Positions 42,828-51,888 of a DNA stretch of 64,000 bases are shown piece after piece. Location: positions 372,001 through 436,000 of the forward strand of contig NZ_AP024855.1 of the NCBI RefSeq assembly GCF_024529955.1. Direction: 5' to 3'. The DNA is from Photobacterium toruni. Lineage in GTDB: Bacteria; Pseudomonadota; Gammaproteobacteria; Enterobacterales; Vibrionaceae. Each line of letters opens with the position of its first letter. The stretch's first letter is position 1. The notes beneath the pieces are model-generated. The model made no database searches. It saw only the letters and a list, made by a program, of their open reading frames with translations, and was not told the origin of the DNA. The position numbers and the translations under genes are program-made.

Positions 42828-44339
42828 ATGAACATTAGCTATAGTATTAGAAAAAAAATAACCCAGTACATTTTGCTATGTCTAAGCTTATTAATCATAT
42901 TCAATATCGTATATTGGTCCTACGACCAATATAGAAGCATTAATAACCTGCTTGCAAGGAATAGAGTTGTAACCGAAAATAATATTGCAACTATTATCAG
43001 TAAAAATACAAACTTACTCACTGCGATTTCTAATGATGATATCGTTAAAAATTCTTCATTATTACTATCACAACGAATTGAGTTTATTCGCCCTTACCAA
43101 GAAGCTTTTAATATCGAAATATTGGGTATTAGCGATATTAATGGTAATGCTGCCACAACATACAGCAATAATATAGAAAATATAAACTATCGTAGTTATT
43201 TCAAACAAGCCATACAACAACAAAAATTGATTATAAGTAACTTAATCCACTCTCCTATTTCTAATAGTTATATTTATATCCTATGTAAACCATTTACTAA
43301 CTCAGTCAATGATGGAATCATTTTTGCATCCGTATCATACGCTGAAATAAAAAATGCACTCGGTTACCAAGAAAATACGAGTATTAAAAATAATATTTTA
43401 AATGATTGCATTACTGACAAAAACAATTGTAGAAATATAAACACACTTAATAGTAATAAACTTTATTATTCATTAGATAATGATCAAATATCGCTTAATA
43501 TCATAAATAAAAAAACATTCAGCTATCATACTATTAATAATAACAATCAACTCGAACTCTTAACACTACGTCCTTTAAAAAATACACCATGGTATTTAGT
43601 ATCAACGTTTAATTATAACCAATATCTAAATGAACGATTTATCTTTGTTATTATTAATATTTTAATATCAATAATGACGTCAGTGGCTATTGGTTATTAT
43701 TTAATGAAAAAAATCGCTGTGATCACATCACCCATCGACACCTTTATTCGAGAAAGTGCATTTATTGTACCGATGCAATCTGAATCAAAAAATGACAACA
43801 TCAATATAAATCATCACTTTAAAAATATTATTGATACAACTAAAGACGGTGTCTATTGCTCTCGAACAGATTTACTTAACCGTAAATATTTCATTCAACA
43901 TGCAAATATTATGATTCAAAACTCTCATAAAAATTTGGCTCTCCTTTTTATTGATCTTGATAACCTTAAAACTATCAATGATACTTTAGGTCACTTTTAT
44001 GGTGATGATGTTATAAGTATGTTTGCTCAACATGTGAAATCATTTTTTAACCAACCGGCTGATTTAATTGGTCGATTCGGAGGTGATGAGTTCATTGTAC
44101 TAACAAACAATTTTTATAATAAAAAAGATCTCATTAATCAATTAGAAAAACTAGTTAAACAATTAAATGGTTCTGTCAGTAATGGCGATATAACAATTCT
44201 ATTTTCAGCCTCTATTGGTGTTGCTATCACTAATAATCAAACACAAAATATCGAACAATTAATCAATAATGCAGATCAAGCTGTTTATGACAGTAAGAAA
44301 AAAGGCAAAAATTGCTATAGCTTTTATGTTGCCCATTAA
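42828..44339 (+). CDS. Membrane-anchored diguanylate cyclase with extracytoplasmic sensor
   Basis: A 503-residue protein that makes cyclic di-GMP. Membrane helices near residues 15-35 and 268-292 enclose a periplasmic, dCache-like sensor (IEILGISDINGNAATTYSNN, YRSYFKQAIQQQ). The GGDEF domain fills residues 345-500 with LFIDLDNLKTINDTLGH and the intact catalytic motif GRFGGDEF. The inhibitory I-site normally RxxD just before it reads QPAD, so product inhibition through that site is probably absent. The start at ATG 42828 puts the first helix at the N-terminus; the TTG 32 codons upstream is less likely. A terminator follows. Confidence 0.9.
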   Translation: MNISYSIRKKITQYILLCLSLLIIFNIVYWSYDQYRSINNLLARNRVVTENNIATIISKNTNLLTAISNDDIVKNSSLLLSQRIEFIRPYQEAFNIEILGISDINGNAATTYSNNIENINYRSYFKQAIQQQKLIISNLIHSPISNSYIYILCKPFTNSVNDGIIFASVSYAEIKNALGYQENTSIKNNILNDCITDKNNCRNINTLNSNKLYYSLDNDQISLNIINKKTFSYHTINNNNQLELLTLRPLKNTPWYLVSTFNYNQYLNERFIFVIINILISIMTSVAIGYYLMKKIAVITSPIDTFIRESAFIVPMQSESKNDNININHHFKNIIDTTKDGVYCSRTDLLNRKYFIQHANIMIQNSHKNLALLFIDLDNLKTINDTLGHFYGDDVISMFAQHVKSFFNQPADLIGRFGGDEFIVLTNNFYNKKDLINQLEKLVKQLNGSVSNGDITILFSASIGVAITNNQTQNIEQLINNADQAVYDSKKKGKNCYSFYVAH

Positions 44340-44352
44340 TATTATAATCAAT

Positions 44353-44397
44353 AAAAAAGCCCTTAATACTCTTTCAACTAGAGTATTAGGGGCTTTT
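44353..44397. terminator. Bidirectional terminator
   Basis: A long stem AAAAAGCCCTTAATACTC/GAGTATTAGGGGCTTTT (one bulge), between convergent diguanylate cyclase and PACE genes. Confidence 0.85.
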
Positions 44398-44413
44398 ATC
44401 AAACTATTCTGCT

Positions 44414-44836
44414 TTAATCTTGTTGTACTTCAGGAATTGGAAATAAGCGATCATAAGCAATGTTATAAACATATGCGTAAATAAGATAAAAAAGCACCAT
44501 ACCAATATCAAGTACAAAAGCTTCCCACAATGAAACTTTTAGCGCCCAAGATAAAATAGGAATAGTAACTACAAGAAGTCCTGCTTCAAATCCAATACTA
44601 TGAATAATGCGGATAATAGCCGTTTTCGTAGCGGTTTTATAACGACGATAAAGCATTCGATCAAACCATATATTATAAACATAGTTCCAACCGGTCGCTA
44701 AAACTGAAAAAGCAATTCCAACAACACCAACATGACTACCATCAAATCCGAACTGACTTAATACACCCACCAATAAAATTAAGCCAATAATTTCAAAACA
44801 AATCGCATGGCGAATACGATCCAACCGCGTTCTCAT
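44414..44836 (-). CDS. PACE-family multidrug/biocide efflux transporter
   Basis: A 140-residue inner-membrane protein with four helices arranged as two bacterial transmembrane pair (BTP) domains. This is the architecture of PACE (AceI-type) exporters of chlorhexidine, short-chain diamines and other biocides. The duplicated motif is visible as RIRHAICFEIIGLILLV and RIIHSIGFEAGLLVVT, each with the conserved Glu, and WNYVYNIWFDRM / YAYVYNIAYDRLFP. Monocistronic. Confidence 0.9.
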   Translation of the reverse strand: MRTRLDRIRHAICFEIIGLILLVGVLSQFGFDGSHVGVVGIAFSVLATGWNYVYNIWFDRMLYRRYKTATKTAIIRIIHSIGFEAGLLVVTIPILSWALKVSLWEAFVLDIGMVLFYLIYAYVYNIAYDRLFPIPEVQQD

Positions 44837-44948
44837 TAAAAATTTCCTCAGTACATTTATTTTTATAATAAATAGCTCTTATGCACATACTATAAATGTT
44901 TTTTTGCTATTAACAAGCTAGAACCCATCCGAAAAACGGATAGAATAG

Positions 44949-45944
44949 CTATTTGTCTAACAACTCAGAAGCTTTATAGCATCGGTGAGCCGTAGCAATT
45001 GTTGAGGCCAACATCTTTGAGTCCATTGATTGTTGTAACGCTTTTTTATCTGCTTTTAATTGCATAACTTGCTGACGTAATTGATCTATAACCAATTGAG
45101 AATCATGCTGTTTTTTTACTTTATCTTCTAATTTTTGAAATAAATCTTCGACATCAACAGTATTACTTTCTGTATTTTTATTTGATCCTGTCAATGCTTG
45201 TTGTCGTTGTGTTGCCTCTGCAGCAAGCTGTTTTACAAATGATCCCATTTCATCAGCAGATCCAACCAAGCGATTAAAGATCAGTAAAAATGAACAAATT
45301 TCTGCATCTGTAGAAAAATTAGGATAACGTATTTTATGATCGATCTCTGTCCACGCTTCTTCAAAAATAGTTCTTACCTGTACTTCCGTAAAAATACACC
45401 GCTGTTGTAACTCAGAACCAAAGACATAATGTAGCGATCGATATCCTGCAGGGTGGATTTTTACTTTAATGTCTTCAGGCAATTCAGCAGAAACTTCATC
45501 ATCTCCATTTCTTACATAATAAACAGGTGGCTCTTCATACTGCCACTTACCCATTAGATAGTCATGAATAGCTAATCCATCATCTTTAAATAAATGTAAT
45601 GCCCGTACACCAATAAGATCAGTAACAATAGCATCATAATTATATTGATTAATACCAAGATATTTAGCTTTAAATGTCACCGTATTAGGCTGTGTTTTTC
45701 TAACAATTTTTTCCATCAAATGCTGCGGTTTTTTCACTCGCCAGCGCACAGAATGTACATGAGAGCACTGCTGAATAATACGTGCATATGATTCTGCAGT
45801 GGCATTTAATGCTTCTGTACGTTGTTCATGACACAAACCAATTGCTTTTAATGTCGCCCACGTAATCTGGCTAGCTTGCCACTGTTGTTGACTAATTCGA
45901 TTTTGGCGTAGAAATTCATCTTCAGTCAAAAAAGCAATACTCAT
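44949..45944 (-). CDS. RelA/SpoT-domain alarmone synthetase (single-domain type)
   Basis: A 331-residue cytoplasmic protein with only the RelA/SpoT nucleotidyltransferase domain and no HD hydrolase, TGS or ACT domain. Synthetase motifs are present: RVKKPQHLMEKI, YDAIVTDLIGVRALHLFKDD, YRSLHYVF, and EVQVRTIFEEAWTEIDHKIRY. It likely transfers pyrophosphate from ATP to GDP or GTP. Residues 255-315 form a predicted coiled coil (VDVEDLFQKLEDKVKKQHDSQ and following), absent from short RelV-type enzymes. The gene is isolated, so control by stress-induced transcription is possible. Confidence 0.8.
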   Translation of the reverse strand: MSIAFLTEDEFLRQNRISQQQWQASQITWATLKAIGLCHEQRTEALNATAESYARIIQQCSHVHSVRWRVKKPQHLMEKIVRKTQPNTVTFKAKYLGINQYNYDAIVTDLIGVRALHLFKDDGLAIHDYLMGKWQYEEPPVYYVRNGDDEVSAELPEDIKVKIHPAGYRSLHYVFGSELQQRCIFTEVQVRTIFEEAWTEIDHKIRYPNFSTDAEICSFLLIFNRLVGSADEMGSFVKQLAAEATQRQQALTGSNKNTESNTVDVEDLFQKLEDKVKKQHDSQLVIDQLRQQVMQLKADKKALQQSMDSKMLASTIATAHRCYKASELLDK

Positions 45945-46107
45945 TTTAGCTCTCTTATTAATAAATAATATTTACATCTAAATATTAACGATCAATTAAA
46001 TATTACATCGCTTATTATTTTAATATCGAACATAAATTATGCTTTTTACATATGTATTTCAACCTAATACAATTTTTAAAATGGTAACAAAGTTACCACT
46101 AATAATA

Positions 46108-46320
46108 TTAATGCTTTAATGAATAACTGGATCGAATAACCTGCTGGTAATACTCGTCAATTGAGGTTGCTAATGAGAAATGATAAAAAGCATATAACGA
46201 TACATTCGCATAAACTTCATACTCATCACGCTGACTAAAATCAATATATAAACAGTCATTAGTTACATCATGACCTATTTTTTTTATTAAATCGGAACTC
46301 ACTATCACCCAATCAATCAT
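46108..46320 (-). CDS. KTSC-domain-like small protein
   Basis: A 70-residue protein whose pattern IKKIGHDVTNDCLYIDFSQRDEYEVY, then YAFYHF, and SIDEYYQQVIRSSY matches the KTSC domain, a small beta-hairpin plus helices sometimes found with lysyl-tRNA synthetase-like proteins. The function is unknown. GGTGA precedes ATG 46320 at short spacing. It lies alone between the alarmone synthetase and the COG0523 GTPase. Confidence 0.6.
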   Translation of the reverse strand: MIDWVIVSSDLIKKIGHDVTNDCLYIDFSQRDEYEVYANVSLYAFYHFSLATSIDEYYQQVIRSSYSLKH

Positions 46321-46525
46321 TCATATTCACCGACTATTCATTGAATAATTAATCATGCCAAAAACGCTACAACATACCTACCTTTTTTTGCTTTTCATTA
46401 TTTTTGCAGTCAAAAACGGCACTTAACTAACGCTTCGTCTAGTTATACTAGTCACTTTAGTGCTGCTCACGTAAACTGACGGTACTATTTTTTGACATTC
46501 AATCGTTTAGGAATTTGGTAACAAC

Positions 46526-47515
46526 ATGAAACGTATTCCAACAAATATTATTACTGGTTTCTTAGGCGCAGGTAAGACGACGTCAATTCTCTCGCTACTC
46601 GCACGCAAACCTGAACATGAAAAATGGGCTATTTTAATCAATGAATTCGGTAATATTGGGGTTGATGGCGCTCTATTAGAACAGCAAGGAGCCATCATCA
46701 AAGAAGTTCCTGGTGGCTGTATGTGCTGTGTTGCGGGCTTGCCAATGTCCGTAGGTATTAATGCTTTATTAGCACAAAAACCTGACCGCTTATTGCTTGA
46801 ACCAACAGGTTTAGGGCATCCAAAAGAAGTGATACATAAATTAACATCAGAAAGCTACCGTAACTATGTTGATCTACGCGCAACAATTACGGTCGTCGAT
46901 CCACGCCACTTTGCAGATAGCGTTTATACCGATAACGTTAATTTTCAAGATCAACTCGCATTAGCCGATATAGTCGTTGCCAATAAAATAGATCAATGTG
47001 ATGACTTTGATTTATACACATTTCAAACTGCGATGGAAAAATCCGAGCCTAAAAAAGCCCTTATCGCGGAAGTTGAACATGGTCGACTTGAACTTGAATG
47101 GCTTGATATTGAACGTAGCGACCGTCAAGCACAACATAGCCACCACCACCATCATCACGATCAAGCAGAACCACTACCTGAATTAGAACTCGCCCCTGGA
47201 CAACAATTCATTCGTAAAGAAAATCATGGTCAAGGCTATCACAGTTGTGGCTGGTTCTTTGCAGCAGATCAACTCTTTGAATTTTCAAAACTATTTAGCC
47301 TATTTTCTAATCTAAGTGCCAACCGTATTAAAGCGGTAGTGAATACTGAAAATGGCTGTTTTGCTTTTAATGTGGTTAATCAAGTTGTCTCAGTAAATGA
47401 ACTCTCACTTGATGGGTTTGAATCACGCATTGAAGTTATTGATAGTGAAATTTTACCATGGGATGAACTTGAAAATATTCTCTGTTCAATCACTAAAAAT
47501 ACGGTAGCTAAATAG
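46526..47515 (+). CDS. COG0523/CobW-family G3E GTPase (metal chaperone-like, YeiR type)
   Basis: A 329-residue G3E GTPase. Walker A is GFLGAGKTTS (11-20), the metal-binding motif is GGCMCC near residue 64, LLLEPTGLGHPKEV is the switch region, and VVANKIDQ is the base-recognition motif. A His-rich stretch, SHHHHHHD near residue 210, lies before the CobW C-terminal domain. Family members insert Zn, Co or other metals into client proteins. The metal and client here are unknown. It is followed about 115 bases later by the tldD-pmbA pair, whose TldD has an HExxxH metal site. No Zur box was recognised. Confidence 0.9.
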   Translation: MKRIPTNIITGFLGAGKTTSILSLLARKPEHEKWAILINEFGNIGVDGALLEQQGAIIKEVPGGCMCCVAGLPMSVGINALLAQKPDRLLLEPTGLGHPKEVIHKLTSESYRNYVDLRATITVVDPRHFADSVYTDNVNFQDQLALADIVVANKIDQCDDFDLYTFQTAMEKSEPKKALIAEVEHGRLELEWLDIERSDRQAQHSHHHHHHDQAEPLPELELAPGQQFIRKENHGQGYHSCGWFFAADQLFEFSKLFSLFSNLSANRIKAVVNTENGCFAFNVVNQVVSVNELSLDGFESRIEVIDSEILPWDELENILCSITKNTVAK

Positions 47516-47631
47516 CTCGATTAATCCATCGTTATCGACTCATTGCTCATACCGATTGCAGTAATAGTGAGAAATTTTATTACTTTACTGCTAGGTTATA
47601 AAATAGAGCTCATAAAAAGAAGGGAGCACAG

Positions 47632-49017
47632 ATGCTAAACCCTAATACTGCTAAGACAGTGATTGATCACGCCCTATTTCTTGGTGCTGATTTTGCTGAG
47701 TTATTTGTTGAACACCATCAATCCAGTTCTGTTCAGCTTATTTCAGCTGATATTGATAAAGTTAATTCCGGCATTGATTTTGGTATTGGTATTCGTCTGT
47801 TTTTTGGACATAAAGTCCTCTACGGTTACACCAATAGCACTGATGAAGAAGAACTAAAACGGGTTACTACTTTATTGGCAGCCAAAGATAAACGCGATCA
47901 AATATTAACCGCAGGCTCTTTAAATTTAAGCCGTTATAGCAATAAACATAGCTGTCAATTACCGCTAAGCCAAGATACTAATATGGCAGCTAAAATTGCC
48001 TTTTTACGCCAAGCTGATCAAGCAGCTCGCGCTGAAAACGAGAAAATCGCCCAGTTTATTGGTAGCGTTGCACAACGTGAACAACAAATTGAGATCTTCA
48101 ATTCCGATGGTCTCCATATTGGCGATACCCGTCACTATACCCGTATTTCAGCGAATGCTGTCGCACAAAATGGTACCGAACAATCAACAGGTTATGAAGC
48201 GCCAGGGGCGTTTACTGGCTGGGAATTTAATACCCATCTTGACGCTCAAAAACTGGGGCATGATGTTGCACAACAAGCCATGGTTAAACTGTTTGCTGAT
48301 GCCTGTCCATCCGGTGAAATGCCCGTCATTATTGGTAACGGCTTTGGTGGAGTGATCTTCCACGAAGCCTGTGGTCACTTACTTGAAACCACTTCTGTTG
48401 CTAAAAAAGCCTCAGTTTTTTACGATAAAATGGGCGAAATGATTGCCAATTCTGTCGTAAATGCAGTGGATGATGGCACCATGATCAATCAATGGGGATC
48501 GATTAACATTGATGATGAAGGCATGGAAACCCAACGCACTCAATTAATTAAAGACGGTAAGCTGACTAGTTTTATGGTCGATCGTATGGGGGGCTTAAAA
48601 ACAGGATTTGCACGTACGGGATCAGGTCGTCGTGAATCTTATAAGTTCGCCCCGACTTCGCGTATGCGTAATACCTTTATTGAACCTGGCACAAGCACTC
48701 TTGATGATATGCTAGCCGGCGTTGAACGAGGTATTTATGCTAAAAAAATGGGCGGTGGCTCAGTTCAACCGGGAACCGGAGAATTTAATTTTGCCGTCCA
48801 AGAAGCCTATTTAGTTGAAAATGGTAAAATTACTAAACCACTAAAATCAGCCACATTAATCAGTACAGGGCCAAAAGTGCTAAAAGAAATTAGTATGGTA
48901 GGTAATGATTTCGCCCTTGCCGCTGGCATGTGTGGCTCCGTCAGTGGTTCTGTGCCAACAACTGTCGGTCAAGCGGCATTAAAAGTGGATAATATCCTTG
49001 TGGGAGGTGGCAACTAA
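47632..49017 (+). CDS. tldD: TldD-family metalloprotease
   Basis: A 461-residue TldD-type protease subunit. The zinc motif HEACGH (His244, Glu245, His248) lies in GGVIFHEACGHLLET. Other family segments are TGSGRRESYKFAPTSRMRNTFI and MGGGSVQPGTGEFNF. TldD forms a heterodimer with TldE/PmbA, and the pair degrades unfolded peptides through an enclosed chamber, for example in microcin B17 and CcdA processing. AAGGGAG precedes ATG 47632. Its TAA overlaps the next gene's ATG. The length is slightly shorter than E. coli TldD (481), so it may be a paralogue of the housekeeping copy. Confidence 0.9.
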   Translation: MLNPNTAKTVIDHALFLGADFAELFVEHHQSSSVQLISADIDKVNSGIDFGIGIRLFFGHKVLYGYTNSTDEEELKRVTTLLAAKDKRDQILTAGSLNLSRYSNKHSCQLPLSQDTNMAAKIAFLRQADQAARAENEKIAQFIGSVAQREQQIEIFNSDGLHIGDTRHYTRISANAVAQNGTEQSTGYEAPGAFTGWEFNTHLDAQKLGHDVAQQAMVKLFADACPSGEMPVIIGNGFGGVIFHEACGHLLETTSVAKKASVFYDKMGEMIANSVVNAVDDGTMINQWGSINIDDEGMETQRTQLIKDGKLTSFMVDRMGGLKTGFARTGSGRRESYKFAPTSRMRNTFIEPGTSTLDDMLAGVERGIYAKKMGGGSVQPGTGEFNFAVQEAYLVENGKITKPLKSATLISTGPKVLKEISMVGNDFALAAGMCGSVSGSVPTTVGQAALKVDNILVGGGN

Positions 49018-50360
49018 TGACAGATCAAAACACACTACAACAAGCTATCGATTACGTACTTGATCGCGTTAAAGCACAAGATGCTGCCGCCGATGTCATT
49101 GCAAACCGCAGCAATAATTTTTCATTAAAAGCCAACCAAGGTGAGCTTGACGAATACAAAGTAACATCAGGTCAAGTCATTGGTGTACGTATCATTAAAG
49201 ATCAACGTACCGCTACCAGTTATTCCGAATCTCTTGATGTCGCAAGTCTTGATTTAATGATTAATAATGCGTTAATCAATGCTCAATATTCTCAACAAGA
49301 TCCTCATCAGAGCATCAGTTGTCTCGATAGTCGATTGGCAACAATTGAACCTGAAGTCTACCAAATAGAAACAGCAACAGTTGATGACAAAATCGCACTA
49401 GCATTATCCTTAGAGCAAGGTGTTGTTAATAAACCCCACGCAACCAGCGCACCTTATAATGGTTTTGCAGAATCTGACAATCATGTCATTTTAGCAAATA
49501 CCGAAGGGACATTATGTACTCATAACGAACGTTCAACTTATTGCTATGCTTATACTCTGTATGAAAAAGACGGAAAACAAGCCATGCATGGTGGTATGTC
49601 ATCAGGGCGCTTATTTAACCAATTAGATTCGACTTATTGTATTAACCATGGTTACGACATGGCACAAGCTTTATTAGATGGAGCACCAATTGCGAGTAAA
49701 CATTACTCAGTAATATTTACCCTGAGTGCTTTAAGTAATCTATTTTCAGCTTATGGTATGTGTCTCTCAGGACAGGCAGCAATGAAAGGGATTAACCCTT
49801 GGCGTGACGCACTTTTCACGCCAGTCGCAAGCCCATTACTGACCATCACTGATACTGCCTATGTTAATGGTGGTTTTGCAATTAAAGCATTTGATAGTGA
49901 AGGATTTTCCACCTGTGACACGTTATTAATTGGCGAAGGTAAATTACAAAGTTTATTGCATAACAGCCATACCGCTAGCTACTTTGGCATTGAAAATACA
50001 GCCAATGCCTCACGCTCAGCAAAAGGTGGGTTAGGTGTCGGCGGATCTCATACCGTAATTCAGACAGGAAGTAGTTCAAACGCTGAAATTACTGCTGGCG
50101 AATACCTTGAACTCGTCGAACTACAAGGCGTCCATTCTGGTGCGGATGCCGTTAGTGGTGACTTCTCATTTGGTGCTAGTGGTTTTCTGTGTCGTGATGG
50201 AAAACGCCTACAAGCTGTACGTGGTATTACTGTTGCTGGTAATTTTTACCAAATGATCAAAGAAATTGAGGCTGTCGGTAATCAACTTGAAAATGATTAT
50301 AGCCGTAGCTTCTATGCCCCTAAAATCCGCTTTACTCGATTGAATATTGCAGGGAAATAA
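49017..50360 (+). CDS. pmbA: PmbA/TldE-family protease subunit
   Basis: A 447-residue partner of TldD, lacking the HExxxH zinc motif as expected for TldE/PmbA. Family residues include NNFSLKANQGELDEYKVTSG, ATSYSESLDVASLDLMI and VGGSHTVIQTGSSSNAEITA, then SGADAVSGDFSFGASGF. Start ATG 49017 overlaps the tldD TAA (TAATG), giving coupled translation and, presumably, equal amounts of both subunits. In many gamma-proteobacteria the two genes are unlinked, so this tandem arrangement is notable. A strong terminator follows. Confidence 0.9.
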   Translation: MTDQNTLQQAIDYVLDRVKAQDAAADVIANRSNNFSLKANQGELDEYKVTSGQVIGVRIIKDQRTATSYSESLDVASLDLMINNALINAQYSQQDPHQSISCLDSRLATIEPEVYQIETATVDDKIALALSLEQGVVNKPHATSAPYNGFAESDNHVILANTEGTLCTHNERSTYCYAYTLYEKDGKQAMHGGMSSGRLFNQLDSTYCINHGYDMAQALLDGAPIASKHYSVIFTLSALSNLFSAYGMCLSGQAAMKGINPWRDALFTPVASPLLTITDTAYVNGGFAIKAFDSEGFSTCDTLLIGEGKLQSLLHNSHTASYFGIENTANASRSAKGGLGVGGSHTVIQTGSSSNAEITAGEYLELVELQGVHSGADAVSGDFSFGASGFLCRDGKRLQAVRGITVAGNFYQMIKEIEAVGNQLENDYSRSFYAPKIRFTRLNIAGK

Positions 50361-50376
50361 TACAAGTATTAATAAT

Positions 50377-50413
50377 AAACCTTACTGATATTTATATTCA
50401 GTAAGGTTTTTTT
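50377..50413 (+). terminator. Terminator of tldD-pmbA
   Basis: A 12-bp stem AAACCTTACTGA/TCAGTAAGGTTT followed by TTTT, directly downstream of pmbA. Confidence 0.9.
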
Positions 50414-50529
50414 GCGCTAACTCAAATACTTGTCCATTTTCATCTACGCAACTAACAATCTCTGTTATTAGATTTAAAATATTTTACAAAATGCGCTAAC
50501 ATAGGAAAAAACCTAATAAGAATAAGACC

Positions 50530-51330
50530 ATGAATCTTACAGCCATTGCAACGCTACAAATGAATAATAAGATGTTTGCCAACCCGCGTCGAATTGCACT
50601 ATTAAAAGCGATTGATACAACAGGGTCGATTAGTCAAGGCGCTAAATTAGCAGGTATTAGCTATAAAGCAGCATTTGATGCAATTAAAGATATGAACACC
50701 AATAACGAACAGCCATTAGTTAACTGCGAAAAAGGCGGTAAAGGCGGCGGTGGAGCAACGCTGACACGTTTTGGTCAACGTTTAATACAAATGTATGATC
50801 TTCTAAATAAAATCCAAGATATGGGCTTACAAGCACTTAATGATGATAATGCACCACTTGATAGCCTACTCGGTGTCATGAGTCGTTTTTCATTACAAAC
50901 CAGTGCGCGTAATCAATTGTTTGGCCATATTAGTGCCATTGAAACCCATGATCTGCATGATATCGTAACGATTGCAATTACAGACCAACACCATATTAAA
51001 GCGACCATCACCCACGGTAGTACCTTGCGCTTACATCTAAAACAAAATAAAGATGTAGTAACCTTAATCAAAGGGCCTGCGATTACAGTTTGTAGTGAAG
51101 CAAACTTAATTCATGGCAAACGTGATCGATTTGACAACCAATTACTTGGTACGCTTACTGCAATGAAACAAGATCACCAATCAACTGAGATTACCATTAG
51201 TTTAACGGATGAGATTAGTATTTGTGCTTTTGTTGATAATCAAGATTTAATGGATGAAACCTTGCGTTTAGGGATGCCAATTTACGGTCTATTTCATTCA
51301 ACCCACGTTATTATTGCGAGCATGTGCTAG
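50530..51330 (+). CDS. modE: ModE, molybdate-responsive transcriptional regulator
   Basis: A 266-residue ModE. The N-terminal LysR-like winged helix reads FANPRRIALLKAIDTTGSISQGAKLAGISYKAAFDAIKDMN, followed by the GGKGGGGATLTRFG wing typical of ModE. Two tandem MOP/TOBE domains follow (ARNQLFGHISAIETHDLHDIV, then GKRDRFDNQLLGTLTAMK) and bind molybdate. It represses modABC by binding the operator at 31369, 19 kb away. Length matches E. coli ModE (262). Monocistronic. Confidence 0.93.
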   Translation: MNLTAIATLQMNNKMFANPRRIALLKAIDTTGSISQGAKLAGISYKAAFDAIKDMNTNNEQPLVNCEKGGKGGGGATLTRFGQRLIQMYDLLNKIQDMGLQALNDDNAPLDSLLGVMSRFSLQTSARNQLFGHISAIETHDLHDIVTIAITDQHHIKATITHGSTLRLHLKQNKDVVTLIKGPAITVCSEANLIHGKRDRFDNQLLGTLTAMKQDHQSTEITISLTDEISICAFVDNQDLMDETLRLGMPIYGLFHSTHVIIASMC

Positions 51331-51399
51331 ATCATGAATTAATACTCAACAATAACCTAATGCTCAAAGGAATGAGCGAATAAGATTAATGCTTTATTT

Positions 51400-51645
51400 T
51401 TATAAATCTAAGCCACATTCTTCTGAAAAAGCATTGTAATTAAATCCTTGTCTTATGCAATTAGTAAAATGCGTGTAGTCTTCATATTGCTGAATAATAA
51501 TTAAGCCACAGCCAATAAAGACAAAAAGCAGCGTTAATATATTCAACCAAATTTTTTTCTGCTTGAGTGAACATAAAAAAAGCGTAACGGATAATGGCAC
51601 ACAAGCAATGCTCACAAACCAAAGTGTCGTTGATGAAAATATCAT
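51400..51645 (-). CDS. Small hypothetical membrane protein
   Basis: An 81-residue protein with two membrane segments (about residues 7-25 and 34-52) and a polar C-terminal tail containing two Cys (NCIRQGFNYNAFSEECGLDL). No family is recognised. The two cysteines could form a disulfide outside the cytoplasm. AAAGA precedes ATG 51645. It is convergent with modE. Confidence 0.45.
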   Translation of the reverse strand: MIFSSTTLWFVSIACVPLSVTLFLCSLKQKKIWLNILTLLFVFIGCGLIIIQQYEDYTHFTNCIRQGFNYNAFSEECGLDL

Positions 51646-51816
51646 TCTTTATATAACCATTAAAATACAATTATCACTACTAGCATTTTAACGCTTTTTT
51701 GTTCAATTATTCGTTTTAATTTTAAAAAATATACTTATTTGACAAGAAAATAACACAAATAAAGATATATTTAAAAATATCGATGCTTATATGAACGTTT
51801 CTCTCATTGAATATAC

Positions 51817-51860
51817 ATCATTGTGCTTATTAATAATTAACAACCAATAAGCACAATGAT
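51817..51860. terminator. Terminator of the FabG-like gene
   Basis: A perfect 15-bp stem ATCATTGTGCTTATT/AATAAGCACAATGAT with a 14-base loop, about 30 bases beyond the SDR stop codon. Confidence 0.75.
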
Positions 51861-51888
51861 TATAAAATAGTTCAATCACCATTAAGTA

